DNA from: Bacteroidales bacterium
GTDB lineage: Bacteria > Bacteroidota > Bacteroidia > Bacteroidales > P3
Assembly: GCA_017469625.1 (NCBI GenBank)
Contig: JAFUGA010000056.1
Location: 1 to 42,903 of the forward strand
Reading direction: 5' to 3'
Length of the DNA stretch: 42,903 nt
In this document: piece after piece, positions 26,888-35,827 of the stretch
Layout: every line of letters begins with the position of its first letter
How positions within the stretch are numbered: the first letter of the stretch is position 1
Notes under the pieces: generated by a model
Told to the model about the DNA's origin: nothing
What the model saw: the letters and a program-made list of their open reading frames with translations, nothing else
Databases searched by the model: none
Made by a program: the position numbers and the translations under genes

Positions 26888-27961
26888 ATGAAACTTTCTC
26901 ATTTTAAGTATAAACTACCTGAGGATATGATAGCCTCTGTTCCTACTAAAAACAGAGATGAGTCCAGATTGATGGTAGTACATAGAGATACAAAAGAAAT
27001 AGAACACAGATTATTTAAAGATGTTTTGGATTATTTTGACGAAAACGACCTTTTCGTTATGAATGATACAAAGGTTTTTCCTGCAAGACTTATAGGAACA
27101 AAGGAAAAAACCAATGCAAGAATAGAAGTCTTTCTTTTAAGAGAGATAAACGAGAATACACGTCTGTGGGATATTTTGGTAGAACCTGCTCGTAAGATAA
27201 GAATAGGAAATAAACTGTATTTCGGAGAAAATAACGAGTTGGTAGCAGAAGTTATTGACAATACAACATCAAGAGGTAGAACTCTAAGATTTTTATTTGA
27301 CGGTAGCAACGAAGAATTTCACGCAGTACTAAAGAGTTTAGGTAATACTCCTTTGCCAGAAGATATTCTTCATATGAGAGATGTTACAAACGAAGATGCA
27401 AAACGTTATCAGACTATCTATGCAAAGAACGAAGGAGCCGTTGTTGCACCTACAGCAGGTTTTCATTTCTCAAGAGAACTTCTTAAGAGAATGGAGATAA
27501 AAGGCATAAACACAGCATACGTTACTCTTCACGCAGGATTGGGTAATTTTCGTGCAATAGAGGTTGAGGATTTGACAAAGCATAAGATGGATTCTGAACA
27601 AATGATTCTTGATGAGGAGAACGCAAAGATAATAAACGATACAAAATTCAAGGGTAATAAGGTTTGCATAGTAGGAACAACTACTATGAAAGCGATAGAA
27701 TCTGTTGCTACTATCAACGGAAAAGTAAAACCATTTGAAGGTTGGACAAATAAGTTTATCTTTCCAGATTATGATTTTCAAGTTGCAGATGCTATGATAA
27801 CAAACTTCCATAAACCATTGTCTGCTATGCTTATAATGGCTTGTGCTTTTGGAGGTTTTGATTTGATAATGGAAGCCTACAATCAAGCATTAAATTGGAG
27901 AGGACCAAAAGGAGAGAAATATAGATTTTTGACTTACGGAGATGCTATGCTCATCATATAA
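26888..27961 (+). CDS. queA: S-adenosylmethionine:tRNA ribosyltransferase-isomerase
   Basis: The 357-residue enzyme adds the epoxycyclopentane ring from SAM to preQ1 in tRNA, the step before queuosine. Landmarks are [26 protein letters not shown] in the N-terminus (read as [11 protein letters not shown] and [10 protein letters not shown]), [13 protein letters not shown], the [19 protein letters not shown] motif, [14 protein letters not shown] and the C-terminal [18 protein letters not shown]. It is full length. It overlaps ispD by 20 nt, so the two are co-expressed. Confidence 0.95.
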   Translation: MKLSHFKYKLPEDMIASVPTKNRDESRLMVVHRDTKEIEHRLFKDVLDYFDENDLFVMNDTKVFPARLIGTKEKTNARIEVFLLREINENTRLWDILVEPARKIRIGNKLYFGENNELVAEVIDNTTSRGRTLRFLFDGSNEEFHAVLKSLGNTPLPEDILHMRDVTNEDAKRYQTIYAKNEGAVVAPTAGFHFSRELLKRMEIKGINTAYVTLHAGLGNFRAIEVEDLTKHKMDSEQMILDEENAKIINDTKFKGNKVCIVGTTTMKAIESVATINGKVKPFEGWTNKFIFPDYDFQVADAMITNFHKPLSAMLIMACAFGGFDLIMEAYNQALNWRGPKGEKYRFLTYGDAMLII

Positions 27962-28619
27962 ATACGTAATAATTACTGCATCTGGAAAAGGTGAAAGAAT
28001 GAAAACGGATATTCCTAAACAGTTTCTACTGATTAGGAATAAACCGTTATTATTGCATACTTTGATTTCTGTTTATAATGCAAACAAAGATTACAATATA
28101 ATAATAGTATTGAACGAGGAACATTTGCATTATTGGAACGAAATAGTAGAAAAGTACAATGTAACTATACCACACAAGGTTATCTTCGGAGGAGAAGAGA
28201 GGTTTTATTCTGTTCAGAATGCAGTTAATTATATAAAAACTCAGGTAGATGAAGCATTGGTAGCAGTGCATGATGGAGTAAGACCCTTTGCAGAGAATTT
28301 GTTTGAAGAATGCTTTAAAGTATGCGAAGAAAAAGGTAATGCTGTTTGTTGTATAAAAAGTGTGGATTCTTTAAGACAAATAAACGACAATCATACGCAA
28401 AGTATAGACAGAAATAAAGTATTATTGGTACAAACTCCTCAATGTTTTAAACTATCATCTCTTTATAACGCATACAAACAAGAATATTCTCCAACCTTTA
28501 CAGATGATGCTTCTGTTGTAGAAAGAATGGGCGAGGAGATACATATTTGCAACGGAGATAGAAAAAATATAAAAATAACAACACCTTTTGATTTGGCTAT
28601 AGTACAAACATTGATATGA
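27942..28619 (+). CDS. ispD: 2-C-methyl-D-erythritol 4-phosphate cytidylyltransferase
   Basis: The 225-residue enzyme makes CDP-methylerythritol from MEP and CTP in the non-mevalonate isoprenoid pathway. The nucleotide loop is [18 protein letters not shown], with the usual first Ala-Ala replaced by Thr-Ala. Further landmarks are [28 protein letters not shown] and [11 protein letters not shown]. The start lies within the end of queA, and the next gene overlaps its stop by 4 nt, so it is central in a tight operon. Confidence 0.93.
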   Translation: MLCSSYKYVIITASGKGERMKTDIPKQFLLIRNKPLLLHTLISVYNANKDYNIIIVLNEEHLHYWNEIVEKYNVTIPHKVIFGGEERFYSVQNAVNYIKTQVDEALVAVHDGVRPFAENLFEECFKVCEEKGNAVCCIKSVDSLRQINDNHTQSIDRNKVLLVQTPQCFKLSSLYNAYKQEYSPTFTDDASVVERMGEEIHICNGDRKNIKITTPFDLAIVQTLI

Positions 28620-30010
28620 AAGAAAAAATCTTAGAACTTTTTGTAAAAACCTTTGATTCCAAACCAAACGATATTGTAAAAATTTCTGCCGATGGTAGCA
28701 ATAGACGATATTATCGTTGTGTGTCAGAAGAACATCAATGTATAGCAGCGTATAATGAAGATAGAAAAGAGAATGAAGCCTTTATTTCGTACGCAATCCA
28801 ACTGAAAAATAATGAAATAAACGTACCAGAATTGTATGCAGTAGATATGGATAAAGGAATTTATCTACAAGAAGATTTAGGCGATGAAACACTTTTCTCT
28901 TATCTGCAAAAGCATAACGAAAAAGATGTTTTGCATTACTATGAAAAGGTGGTAGAATATCTTCCTAAAATTCAGACGGTACAAAACTTTGATTACTCAA
29001 AAGCCTATCCAAGAAAAAAGTTTGACGAACAAAGTATTCAATGGGATTTAAGTTATTTTAAATACTATTTCCTAAAACTTGCAGATATACCTTTTGATGA
29101 ACAATCCTTAGAAAATGATTTTAAAACCCTTGAAAACTATCTTCTGTCTTGTGAAACGGAGTATTTTCTTTACAGAGATTTCCAATCAAGGAATATAATG
29201 TTGAAAGACGAAGATGTTTTCTTTATAGATTTTCAGGGAGCAAGAAAAGGTGCTTTGCAATACGATATAGCTTCTTTGTTATACGATGCAAAAGCCAATT
29301 TATCCACCGAAACAAGAGAACATCTATTTCATTTATATATCCAATCTTTGAAAAATTACCTGACCTTTGATGAAAAAGATTTTACCGAGCATTATTACGC
29401 ATACATATATATAAGAATAATGCAAGCTATGGGAGCGTATGGATACAGAGGATTTTTTCAAAAGAAAGAGCATTTTTTGAAAAGCATACCTTTTGCTTTG
29501 AAAAACATAGAGTATTTGGAGAATAACATAACTTTACCTATAGATATACCAGAATTACACAAAGTTTTTGTTAGACTTATTCAATCAAAAAAACTACAAT
29601 CCTTAGACAAACCTAAACACCAATTGACTGTAAATATAAAAAGTTTCTCTTACAAAAAAGGTTATCCACATGACTTGTCGGGAAACGGTGGAGGGTTTGT
29701 ATTTGATTGCAGAGCCTTGCCAAATCCTGGTAGAGAAGAACGTTTTAAACAACTAACAGGAATGGATAAAGAGGTTAAAGACTTCTTATCTCAAAAAGAA
29801 GAAGTGGCTTTCTTTTTACAAAATGTAGAAAATCTTGTTATGCAAAGTGTAAGAAATTATTTGCAAAGAGGATTTACCAATCTATCCGTTTATTTTGGTT
29901 GTACAGGAGGTCAACATCGCAGTGTATATTCGGCAGAGTATCTTTCAGAAAAATTATCCCAAATACCTGATTTAAAAATTATTGTAGAGCATATAGAACA
30001 AAATGTTTAA
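28616..30010 (+). CDS. Fusion of an aminoglycoside/amino-sugar kinase-like domain with a RapZ C-terminal domain
   Basis: The 464-residue protein has two domains. Residues 1 to about 330 form a phosphotransferase fold, with SADGSNRRYYR, YLQEDLGDETLF, catalytic LYRDFQSRNIML and metal-binding VFFIDFQGAR; this resembles AmgK, an anomeric sugar kinase in cell-wall recycling. Residues about 345-464 match the C-terminal half of RapZ, with DLSGNGGGFVFDCRALPNPG (20 residues) and the CTGGQHRSV loop. In E. coli that domain senses glucosamine-6-phosphate and binds small RNA. RapZ's own N-terminal P-loop domain is absent. The fusion suggests control by amino-sugar levels, but no activity is proven. It overlaps ispD by 4 nt. 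Confidence 0.85.
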   Translation: MKEKILELFVKTFDSKPNDIVKISADGSNRRYYRCVSEEHQCIAAYNEDRKENEAFISYAIQLKNNEINVPELYAVDMDKGIYLQEDLGDETLFSYLQKHNEKDVLHYYEKVVEYLPKIQTVQNFDYSKAYPRKKFDEQSIQWDLSYFKYYFLKLADIPFDEQSLENDFKTLENYLLSCETEYFLYRDFQSRNIMLKDEDVFFIDFQGARKGALQYDIASLLYDAKANLSTETREHLFHLYIQSLKNYLTFDEKDFTEHYYAYIYIRIMQAMGAYGYRGFFQKKEHFLKSIPFALKNIEYLENNITLPIDIPELHKVFVRLIQSKKLQSLDKPKHQLTVNIKSFSYKKGYPHDLSGNGGGFVFDCRALPNPGREERFKQLTGMDKEVKDFLSQKEEVAFFLQNVENLVMQSVRNYLQRGFTNLSVYFGCTGGQHRSVYSAEYLSEKLSQIPDLKIIVEHIEQNV

Positions 30011-30051
30011 TTTTTTTTGAAATATTTTATCAAATATTCAATGAAATAAAC

Positions 30052-30059
30052 TAAATTTG
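30052..30059 (+). promoter_or_regulatory. -7 box for the gene at 30113
   Basis: TAAATTTG lies 53 bp before the ATG at 30113. The -33 element is not clear. Confidence 0.45.
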
Positions 30060-30112
30060 CAAAACTAAAATTTGAAAATAAAAGAAATAAACTTAAAAAA
30101 ATAAGATAAGAA

Positions 30113-30754
30113 ATGAGTAAAAATGTAAGAATTATTCTCGGAGCAGTTTTAGCTGTAGTTATCATCGGACTTGTATTTGTGCTTTATACTTGTATAATGA
30201 AACCTGTGAAGTTTAATCAAGAATATGATACTCGCAAGGTTGAGGTTATCAACAAGTTGAAAGATATTCGTACACTACAAGAACAGTACAAAAATACCAA
30301 CGGACGTTTCTGTTCTTCTATAGATTCTCTTATTGAATTTGCAGAATCTGGTAAAACTCTTTTGATAAAGAAAACAGGTACTATACCAGACAATATGACA
30401 GAAGCAGAAGCATTGAAGTCAGGTGCATTACGTAGAGATACTACAGAGGTTAATCCTTTGGAAAAGTTATATGCAGAAAATAAACTTATAACTCCAAAAG
30501 ACAAAATCAAGGATTTGAAATATATTCCTTTCTCAGACAAAGAAGAATTCACAATGGCTGCTTCTCAAATAGACAAAGGAGGAGTTTTAGTTGCAGTATT
30601 TGAAGCAAAGGCTCCTATAGAAACCTACACAAAAGGAATGGACGAACAGACCATCACTAACATGAAGGTAGACTTAGAAAAAAAAGATAACGGTTATGCT
30701 GGATTTAAAGTTGGTTCTTTAGTAAACGCAATTACAGACGGAAATTGGGAATAA
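30113..30754 (+). CDS. Conserved membrane-anchored protein, unknown function
   Basis: The 213-residue protein has one N-terminal membrane helix (ILGAVLAVVIIGLVFVLYTCI, about residues 8-28) after a short basic start. A helical segment (VEVINKLKDIRTLQEQYKNTNGRF in part) follows, then a soluble domain with no motif I recognise. The helix followed by LKDIRTLQEQYKNTNGRF recalls pilin-like proteins, but there is no prepilin cleavage site. It lies upstream of the DUF3822-like gene and rsmD, 9 nt before the former. Confidence 0.6.
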   Translation: MSKNVRIILGAVLAVVIIGLVFVLYTCIMKPVKFNQEYDTRKVEVINKLKDIRTLQEQYKNTNGRFCSSIDSLIEFAESGKTLLIKKTGTIPDNMTEAEALKSGALRRDTTEVNPLEKLYAENKLITPKDKIKDLKYIPFSDKEEFTMAASQIDKGGVLVAVFEAKAPIETYTKGMDEQTITNMKVDLEKKDNGYAGFKVGSLVNAITDGNWE

Positions 30755-30763
30755 TTTATTGTT

Positions 30764-31597
30764 ATGAATACATACAAATTGGAAAGTCTAATAAAAATAG
30801 ACGATAATATTATTACAAGTGAAACAAATTTATCCATTTGCCTAACGGCAAGTGGATTTTATTTTTCATTAGTTGATAACAAGTATAGATTAAAATGTCT
30901 TGGTGAGTTCTCAGTTGATTTGAACGGAGGTATAACTCAGATAATGATGAACGTGAAAGCGTGTTTCACATCTATAGGTGTGCATATCTTTAACTTCAAC
31001 AATGTTCGTATAGTGTGTCCTTCCACTCGCAATACTTGGATTCCATACCGCCTATACGATGTTTCAAAAAACAAAGAGTACTTATCAACAACCAATATCA
31101 TACACAGTAGCGACACCATAATAGCAAACACATCTGAAAAACTTGATGCTGTAAATATTTTTGCTTATCCTCTACATGTGTATAGTGGTTTGAAAGTCGT
31201 AATGCCAAAAGCACATTTCGTTTGCCCTTCTTATGTCATGACAGAATATGCTTTTGATATAGCATCTTTGAAAAAAGATACTTTCATTATTTGCAAACGT
31301 GAAGGTCTTTGTGATTTCGTTCTGTTCAAAAACGGACAATTCACTTTAAGTAATACTTTTACATACAAAACACCTGAAGACCTTATATATTTTGTTCTTT
31401 ACACTATGCAACAAACAGGTATAAATAGTGGAGATGTGTGCTTGTTACTTACAGGTGAAGCATATACAAAAGAGGAACAAGATATTTTGCAAAAGTTTGT
31501 TAAAGAAGTATCTTATGCAAACCCAACTGAAAACATTGTATTGAGTGAAGAGTTTAGTAATATAGACCTTCAGAAATACTTTATGGTACTTGCTTAA
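30764..31597 (+). CDS. DUF3822-like protein
   Basis: The 277-residue protein is probably cytosolic, with no signal peptide. Both its pattern and its position immediately upstream of rsmD match DUF3822 of Bacteroidota; two repeated halves with an actin-like or hexokinase-like look (LSICLTASGFYFSLVDNKYR at the start, DVCLLLTGEAYTKEEQD near the end) are suggestive only. The rsmD gene follows 9 nt later. The function is unknown, but co-occurrence hints at a link with ribosome assembly or RNA modification. Confidence 0.65.
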   Translation: MNTYKLESLIKIDDNIITSETNLSICLTASGFYFSLVDNKYRLKCLGEFSVDLNGGITQIMMNVKACFTSIGVHIFNFNNVRIVCPSTRNTWIPYRLYDVSKNKEYLSTTNIIHSSDTIIANTSEKLDAVNIFAYPLHVYSGLKVVMPKAHFVCPSYVMTEYAFDIASLKKDTFIICKREGLCDFVLFKNGQFTLSNTFTYKTPEDLIYFVLYTMQQTGINSGDVCLLLTGEAYTKEEQDILQKFVKEVSYANPTENIVLSEEFSNIDLQKYFMVLA

Positions 31598-31606
31598 ATC
31601 CTAATT

Positions 31607-32176
31607 ATGAGAATAGTAGCAGGAGAATTAAGAGGCAGACGGTTAAACCCACCTACCAATATACAAGTTAGACCAACGACAGATTTTGCAAAGGAAAGTC
31701 TATTCAATATCTTAAGAAACAAGATAGACTTCCCTATGTGCAGTGCTTTGGATTTGTTTTGCGGTACGGGAGGTATTAGTTTTGAATTTGTTAGCAGAGG
31801 AATAAGACAGGTAACTGCTGTAGATATAAACCCAAAATGTATTGCATTTATCAACAAGATGAAAGAGCAGTTCAAAGTTGATAACTTATTCACCCTAAGA
31901 CAAGATGCATTCGTTTATTTGGGTAGAAGCAAGATGCAGTTTGACGTTGTGTTCGCCGACCCTCCTTACGAAATGCAAAATTTTGACCTTGTGCCAGAAT
32001 TAGTTCTAAAGTCCTTTGTCAAACCTGGTGGTTTGTTCGTTTTGGAGCATTCAAAAGAACATTCTTATAAAGATAATCCATTCTTCACCGAACAAAGACA
32101 TTACGGAAAAGTCAATTTCTCGTTTTTCAGCGTACCTTTAGAACAATCTATTACAGAGATAAATACAGAAAACTAA
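31607..32176 (+). CDS. rsmD: 16S rRNA (guanine(966)-N2)-methyltransferase
   Basis: The 189-residue SAM-dependent enzyme modifies G966 of 16S rRNA in the small subunit. Motifs are the N-terminal MRIVAGELRGRRLNPP, VRPTTDFAKESLFNIL, the SAM loop ALDLFCGTGGISFE and the catalytic VFADPPYEM (DPPY). Length is as expected for the family. It is the last gene of its cluster; array E begins 13 bp after the stop. Confidence 0.94.
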   Translation: MRIVAGELRGRRLNPPTNIQVRPTTDFAKESLFNILRNKIDFPMCSALDLFCGTGGISFEFVSRGIRQVTAVDINPKCIAFINKMKEQFKVDNLFTLRQDAFVYLGRSKMQFDVVFADPPYEMQNFDLVPELVLKSFVKPGGLFVLEHSKEHSYKDNPFFTEQRHYGKVNFSFFSVPLEQSITEINTEN

Positions 32177-32189
32177 GAAACAATGAAAT

Positions 32190-32420
32190 AAAACTTCGTT
32201 TTAGTAAAATAGAACGAAGTTTTAATTTTTTAGAATCAAGTTTTAGAAAATTAAAACGAAGAGATAGAAATCTAAAACGAAGTTACACACGAGCGAAACA
32301 AAGTTTTGCGAACGTGAAACTTTGTTTCGTAAACGTAAAACAAAGTTCTATAAAATTAAAACAAAGAGATAGAAAATTAAAACAAAGTTTCGTGAGAGTG
32401 AAACGAAGTTTTACAAATTT
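32190..32420 (+). repeat. 21-bp quasi-palindromic array E (11 units)
   Basis: Eleven units follow each other in exact 21-bp steps from 32190 to 32420. They show the widest set of cores: TTC, GAA, TCA, AAA and TTT between AAAAC or GAAAC arms and GTTTT or GTTTC arms. Some units contain GC-bearing second halves (GCGAACGT, CGTAAACGT, CACACGAGC) not seen in the other arrays. The array lies between rsmD and nrdD, both on the plus strand. An isolated related unit occurs at 32694-32714. Confidence 0.88.
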
Positions 32421-33027
32421 AGGACTTTAAGGTTATTAAGTACATTAAGAAAAATAGAATTTTTACCAAAATACTATTAGTACGAAACTATATTAACTAA
32501 GGAAATAGTCAAAACCTATAATCATAAAACATTATATAAAATCGAAAAATCTTTAAAATAGTTTTATAAATCTTTGTCTGAAAAGATGACTTTATTGTTA
32601 AATAATTGTATATCTGTGTATTATATTTATGTAAAGAAGTGTAAAAATCTTGGATTAAAACAAAAATTTTTTAAAAGTTAAATTTTTGACCCTGAAACAA
32701 AGAGATAGAAAGATAAAACTGTGTAAAATCTAAAGGAAATTTAACTTTAATTCTTAAAATTTATAAAAGATTACTGCTAAATAAGATAATATTTTTTTAA
32801 GTTTTTGCTTAGATGATAGAAAAATTTGTTTTTTTACTTCAAAAATCAAAATCCAATAAATTTTTTCCAAATTCATCTTCCAAATAACGAAGAAACTTTT
32901 TTATTTTTCTTCTTTTTTTAAATTTTTTCCCCTCTTAAACTTCTGAAAAAACAAGATTTAAAAACTTATTAACAATTATTGTGAATAACTCTTTTAGAAA
33001 ATTTATACACATTATATCTTTTTATTA
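32421..33027. other. Long AT-rich non-coding leader region before nrdD
   Basis: About 600 bp with no credible open frame. From roughly 32800 to 32940 it is dense in A- and T-tracts at helical-scale spacing, so intrinsic bending is likely. No NrdR box, riboswitch or RNA gene was recognised. One stray 21-bp unit lies at 32694. Confidence 0.5.
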
Positions 33028-33035
33028 TACTTTTG
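33028..33035 (+). promoter_or_regulatory. Probable nrdD -7 box
   Basis: TACTTTTG lies 50 bp before the nrdD ATG; there is no clear -33 TTTG. The upstream curved AT-rich region may compensate or bind a regulator. Confidence 0.45.
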
Positions 33036-33085
33036 TAAAACGAAAAAATAACAGATATAAAAAAACATAAAATACATTTAACACA

Positions 33086-35272
33086 ATGAATAGCATACAT
33101 ATAACGAAAAGAGACGGCAAACAAGAATTATTTTCTTTAGATAAAATAAAAGGTGCCATAAAAAAAGCCTTCTTGTCAGTAGGCGGTTTTGCAACCGAAT
33201 CAGATTTGACTGATATACTTTCAAGGGTTACTATAAAAGACGGAATGTCTGTAGAGGAAATTCAAAACCAAGTGGAGGTTGCACTAATGGCAGAGAAATA
33301 TTACGCCGTGGCTAAATCCTATATGTTGTATCGTCAGCGTCATTTGGAAGATAGAGAAGTGAAATCCAAGCTTGAGTTTCTTATGAACTATTGTGATGCA
33401 GAAAATGCTGCAACAGGTTCGAAATTTGACGCTAACGCAAATGTGGAAAGTAAAAATATTGCTACACTTATAGGAGAACTTCCAAAGCAAAACTTTATAA
33501 GACTAAACCGCCGTCTGCTAACAGATAGACTAAAAGAACTATATGGTAAAGATTTTTCAGATAGATACATATATTTATTAGAGCATCATTTTATTTACAA
33601 GAATGACGAAACCTCTTTGGCTAATTATTGTGCAAGTATAACAATGTATCCTTGGCTATTGAACGGAACAATAGGTATAGGCGGTAACTCTACAGCACCT
33701 ACCAACTTAAAATCGTTCTGTGGTGGTTTTGTAAATATGGTGTTTATGGTTTCAAGTATGCTATCCGGTGCTTGTGCAACTCCTGAATTCCTTATGTACA
33801 TGAACTATTTTATAGAAAAGGAATACGGTGAAGACTATTATAAACGTGCAGATGAGGTAGTAGATTTATCTTTGAAACAGAGAACATTAGATAAGGTTAT
33901 TTGCGATTGTTTTGAGCAAATAGTATATTCTATCAACCAACCTACAGGAGCCAGAAACTTCCAAGCAGTATTTTGGAATGTGGCTTATTATGATAAATAT
34001 TATTTTGAATCTCTGTTTGGTGAATTCTTCTTCCCAGACGGTAGCCAACCACATTGGGATTCATTGTCTTGGTTACAAAAACGTTTTATGAAATGGTTTA
34101 ACAAGGAAAGAACGAAAACCGTGCTAACTTTCCCCGTAGAAACTATGGCTCTTTTGACAGAAAACGGAGATGTTAAAGATAAGGAATACGGAGATTTTAC
34201 AGCAGAAATGTATTCTGAAGGACATTCATTCTTTACCTATATTTCAGATAATGCAGACTCACTTTCATCTTGTTGTAGATTGAGAAACGAGATACAAGAC
34301 AACGGATTTTCATACACACTTGGTGCAGGAGGAGTTTCTACAGGTTCAAAGAGTGTCTTAACTGTCAATCTAAACCGTTGCATTCAGTATGCGGTAAAAG
34401 AAGGCATACCTTATTTACAATACCTTGACGGTATAATAGACCTTATGCACAAAGTACAGATAGGTTACAATGAAAACCTAAAAATGTTGAACGAAAAAGG
34501 TATGTTACCTCTATTTACAGCAGGATATATCAACATAGCACGTCAATATTTGACTATAGGTGTAAATGGTCTTGTAGAAGCAGCAGAATTCCTTGGTATA
34601 GAGATAAATGATAATCCTGAATATGAGAAATTTGTAGCAGATATTTTGGGTACAGTAGAAAAGTACAACAAAAAATATCGTAGCAAAGAACTTATGTTTA
34701 ACTGTGAAATGATACCTGCAGAAAACGTTGGAGTAAAACATGCAAAATGGGATAGAGAAGATGGCTATAAGATGAACAGAGATTGTTATAACTCATATTT
34801 CTATATAGTAGAAGATGAATCTTTGAATGTTTTGGATAAAATGCGTCTTCACGGCAAAAGATACATAGAACATCTTACAGGTGGTAGTGCTTTACATCTA
34901 AATATGGAAGAACATCTTTCTTCTGCACAATATAGACAACTACTGCGTGTGGCAGCGAAAGAGGGTTGCAACTACTTTACTTTCAATATTCCAAACACTG
35001 TTTGCAATGATTGTGGTCATATAGACAAGAGATATTTGCACGAGTGTCCTCATTGTCATTCTACAAACGTAGATTACCTTACAAGAATAATAGGATATAT
35101 GAAACGTGTGAGCAATTTCTCTACTGCACGCCAGAAAGAAGCCACAAAACGTTTTTACATAAACGCAACAAAGAGTAAGTTTGAACAACCTTTACCATCA
35201 AGACGTATTATAAACGAAGAAGTATCTGCCTTAAATATAGAACAGACTGTAGAAGATACTGCTACAAAATAA
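33086..35272 (+). CDS. nrdD: Anaerobic ribonucleoside-triphosphate reductase
   Basis: The 728-residue class III enzyme makes deoxynucleotides without oxygen. An ATP-cone regulatory domain covers about residues 1-95 (ITKRDGKQELFSLDKIKGAI). The barrel follows. Near the C-terminus are a zinc site with two Cys pairs (CNDCG and CPHC) and the glycyl-radical region (TRIIGYMKRVSNFS), where the Gly before Tyr is the expected radical site. It is followed after 9 nt by its activase. It lacks obvious neighbours from the aerobic class I or II systems. Confidence 0.95.
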   Translation: MNSIHITKRDGKQELFSLDKIKGAIKKAFLSVGGFATESDLTDILSRVTIKDGMSVEEIQNQVEVALMAEKYYAVAKSYMLYRQRHLEDREVKSKLEFLMNYCDAENAATGSKFDANANVESKNIATLIGELPKQNFIRLNRRLLTDRLKELYGKDFSDRYIYLLEHHFIYKNDETSLANYCASITMYPWLLNGTIGIGGNSTAPTNLKSFCGGFVNMVFMVSSMLSGACATPEFLMYMNYFIEKEYGEDYYKRADEVVDLSLKQRTLDKVICDCFEQIVYSINQPTGARNFQAVFWNVAYYDKYYFESLFGEFFFPDGSQPHWDSLSWLQKRFMKWFNKERTKTVLTFPVETMALLTENGDVKDKEYGDFTAEMYSEGHSFFTYISDNADSLSSCCRLRNEIQDNGFSYTLGAGGVSTGSKSVLTVNLNRCIQYAVKEGIPYLQYLDGIIDLMHKVQIGYNENLKMLNEKGMLPLFTAGYINIARQYLTIGVNGLVEAAEFLGIEINDNPEYEKFVADILGTVEKYNKKYRSKELMFNCEMIPAENVGVKHAKWDREDGYKMNRDCYNSYFYIVEDESLNVLDKMRLHGKRYIEHLTGGSALHLNMEEHLSSAQYRQLLRVAAKEGCNYFTFNIPNTVCNDCGHIDKRYLHECPHCHSTNVDYLTRIIGYMKRVSNFSTARQKEATKRFYINATKSKFEQPLPSRRIINEEVSALNIEQTVEDTATK

Positions 35273-35281
35273 GTCTTGTTT

Positions 35282-35743
35282 ATGCTAAGGTTTCATAATT
35301 ATGATATAGTATTTGCAGAGATACCCAACGAGGTATCTCTTGCTGTAAATATAACCGCCTGTCCTAATAGGTGTAAAGGGTGTCATAGCCTTTGGTTGTG
35401 GAAAGATGAAGGGCATATTTTGGACGAAGAGGCTATTTCTACACTTATAGGAGAATATTCCGATATAACCTGCTTTTGTTTTATGGGAGGGGATAACGAC
35501 CCTAAACAAGTAAATGATTTGGCTCGCTTTGTAAAAAACAAATTTGGTAAAAAAACTGCATGGTATTCAGGTAAGAACTCTATAGATAAAAATATAGATA
35601 TAAAAAACTTTGATTTTATAAAGATAGGTGCTTATATTCAGGAACTTGGACCTTTGAAAGAACGAACTACAAACCAACGTTTGTATAGTGTAAAAACAGA
35701 TGGAGATTTGGAAGATATAACCCATCTTTTTTGGAAAAAGTAA
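35282..35743 (+). CDS. nrdG: Anaerobic ribonucleotide reductase activating protein
   Basis: The 153-residue radical-SAM activase generates the glycyl radical on NrdD. The iron-sulfur motif CPNRCKGC (CX3CX2C) lies near residue 27. Conserved WKDEGHILDEE and the GGDN element (FMGGDNDP) follow. The start chosen is ATG 35282; an in-frame TTG at 35276 is also possible. The sequence MLRFHNYDIVFAEIPNEVSL is typical of the short Bacteroidota NrdG. It is co-transcribed with nrdD. Confidence 0.93.
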   Translation: MLRFHNYDIVFAEIPNEVSLAVNITACPNRCKGCHSLWLWKDEGHILDEEAISTLIGEYSDITCFCFMGGDNDPKQVNDLARFVKNKFGKKTAWYSGKNSIDKNIDIKNFDFIKIGAYIQELGPLKERTTNQRLYSVKTDGDLEDITHLFWKK

Positions 35744-35794
35744 TTTTTTTGCAACGAAATACTATTTTTTTACGTCTTATTTGTAAAAAAATGT

Positions 35795-35802
35795 TAATTT
35801 TG
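35795..35802 (+). promoter_or_regulatory. -7 box of the type IX cargo protein gene
   Basis: TAATTTTG lies 25 bp before the ATG. A TTTG occurs 11 bp upstream, which is too close for a standard -33 element. Confidence 0.45.
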
Positions 35803-35827
35803 CATATCTTATAATAAATACATAAAG

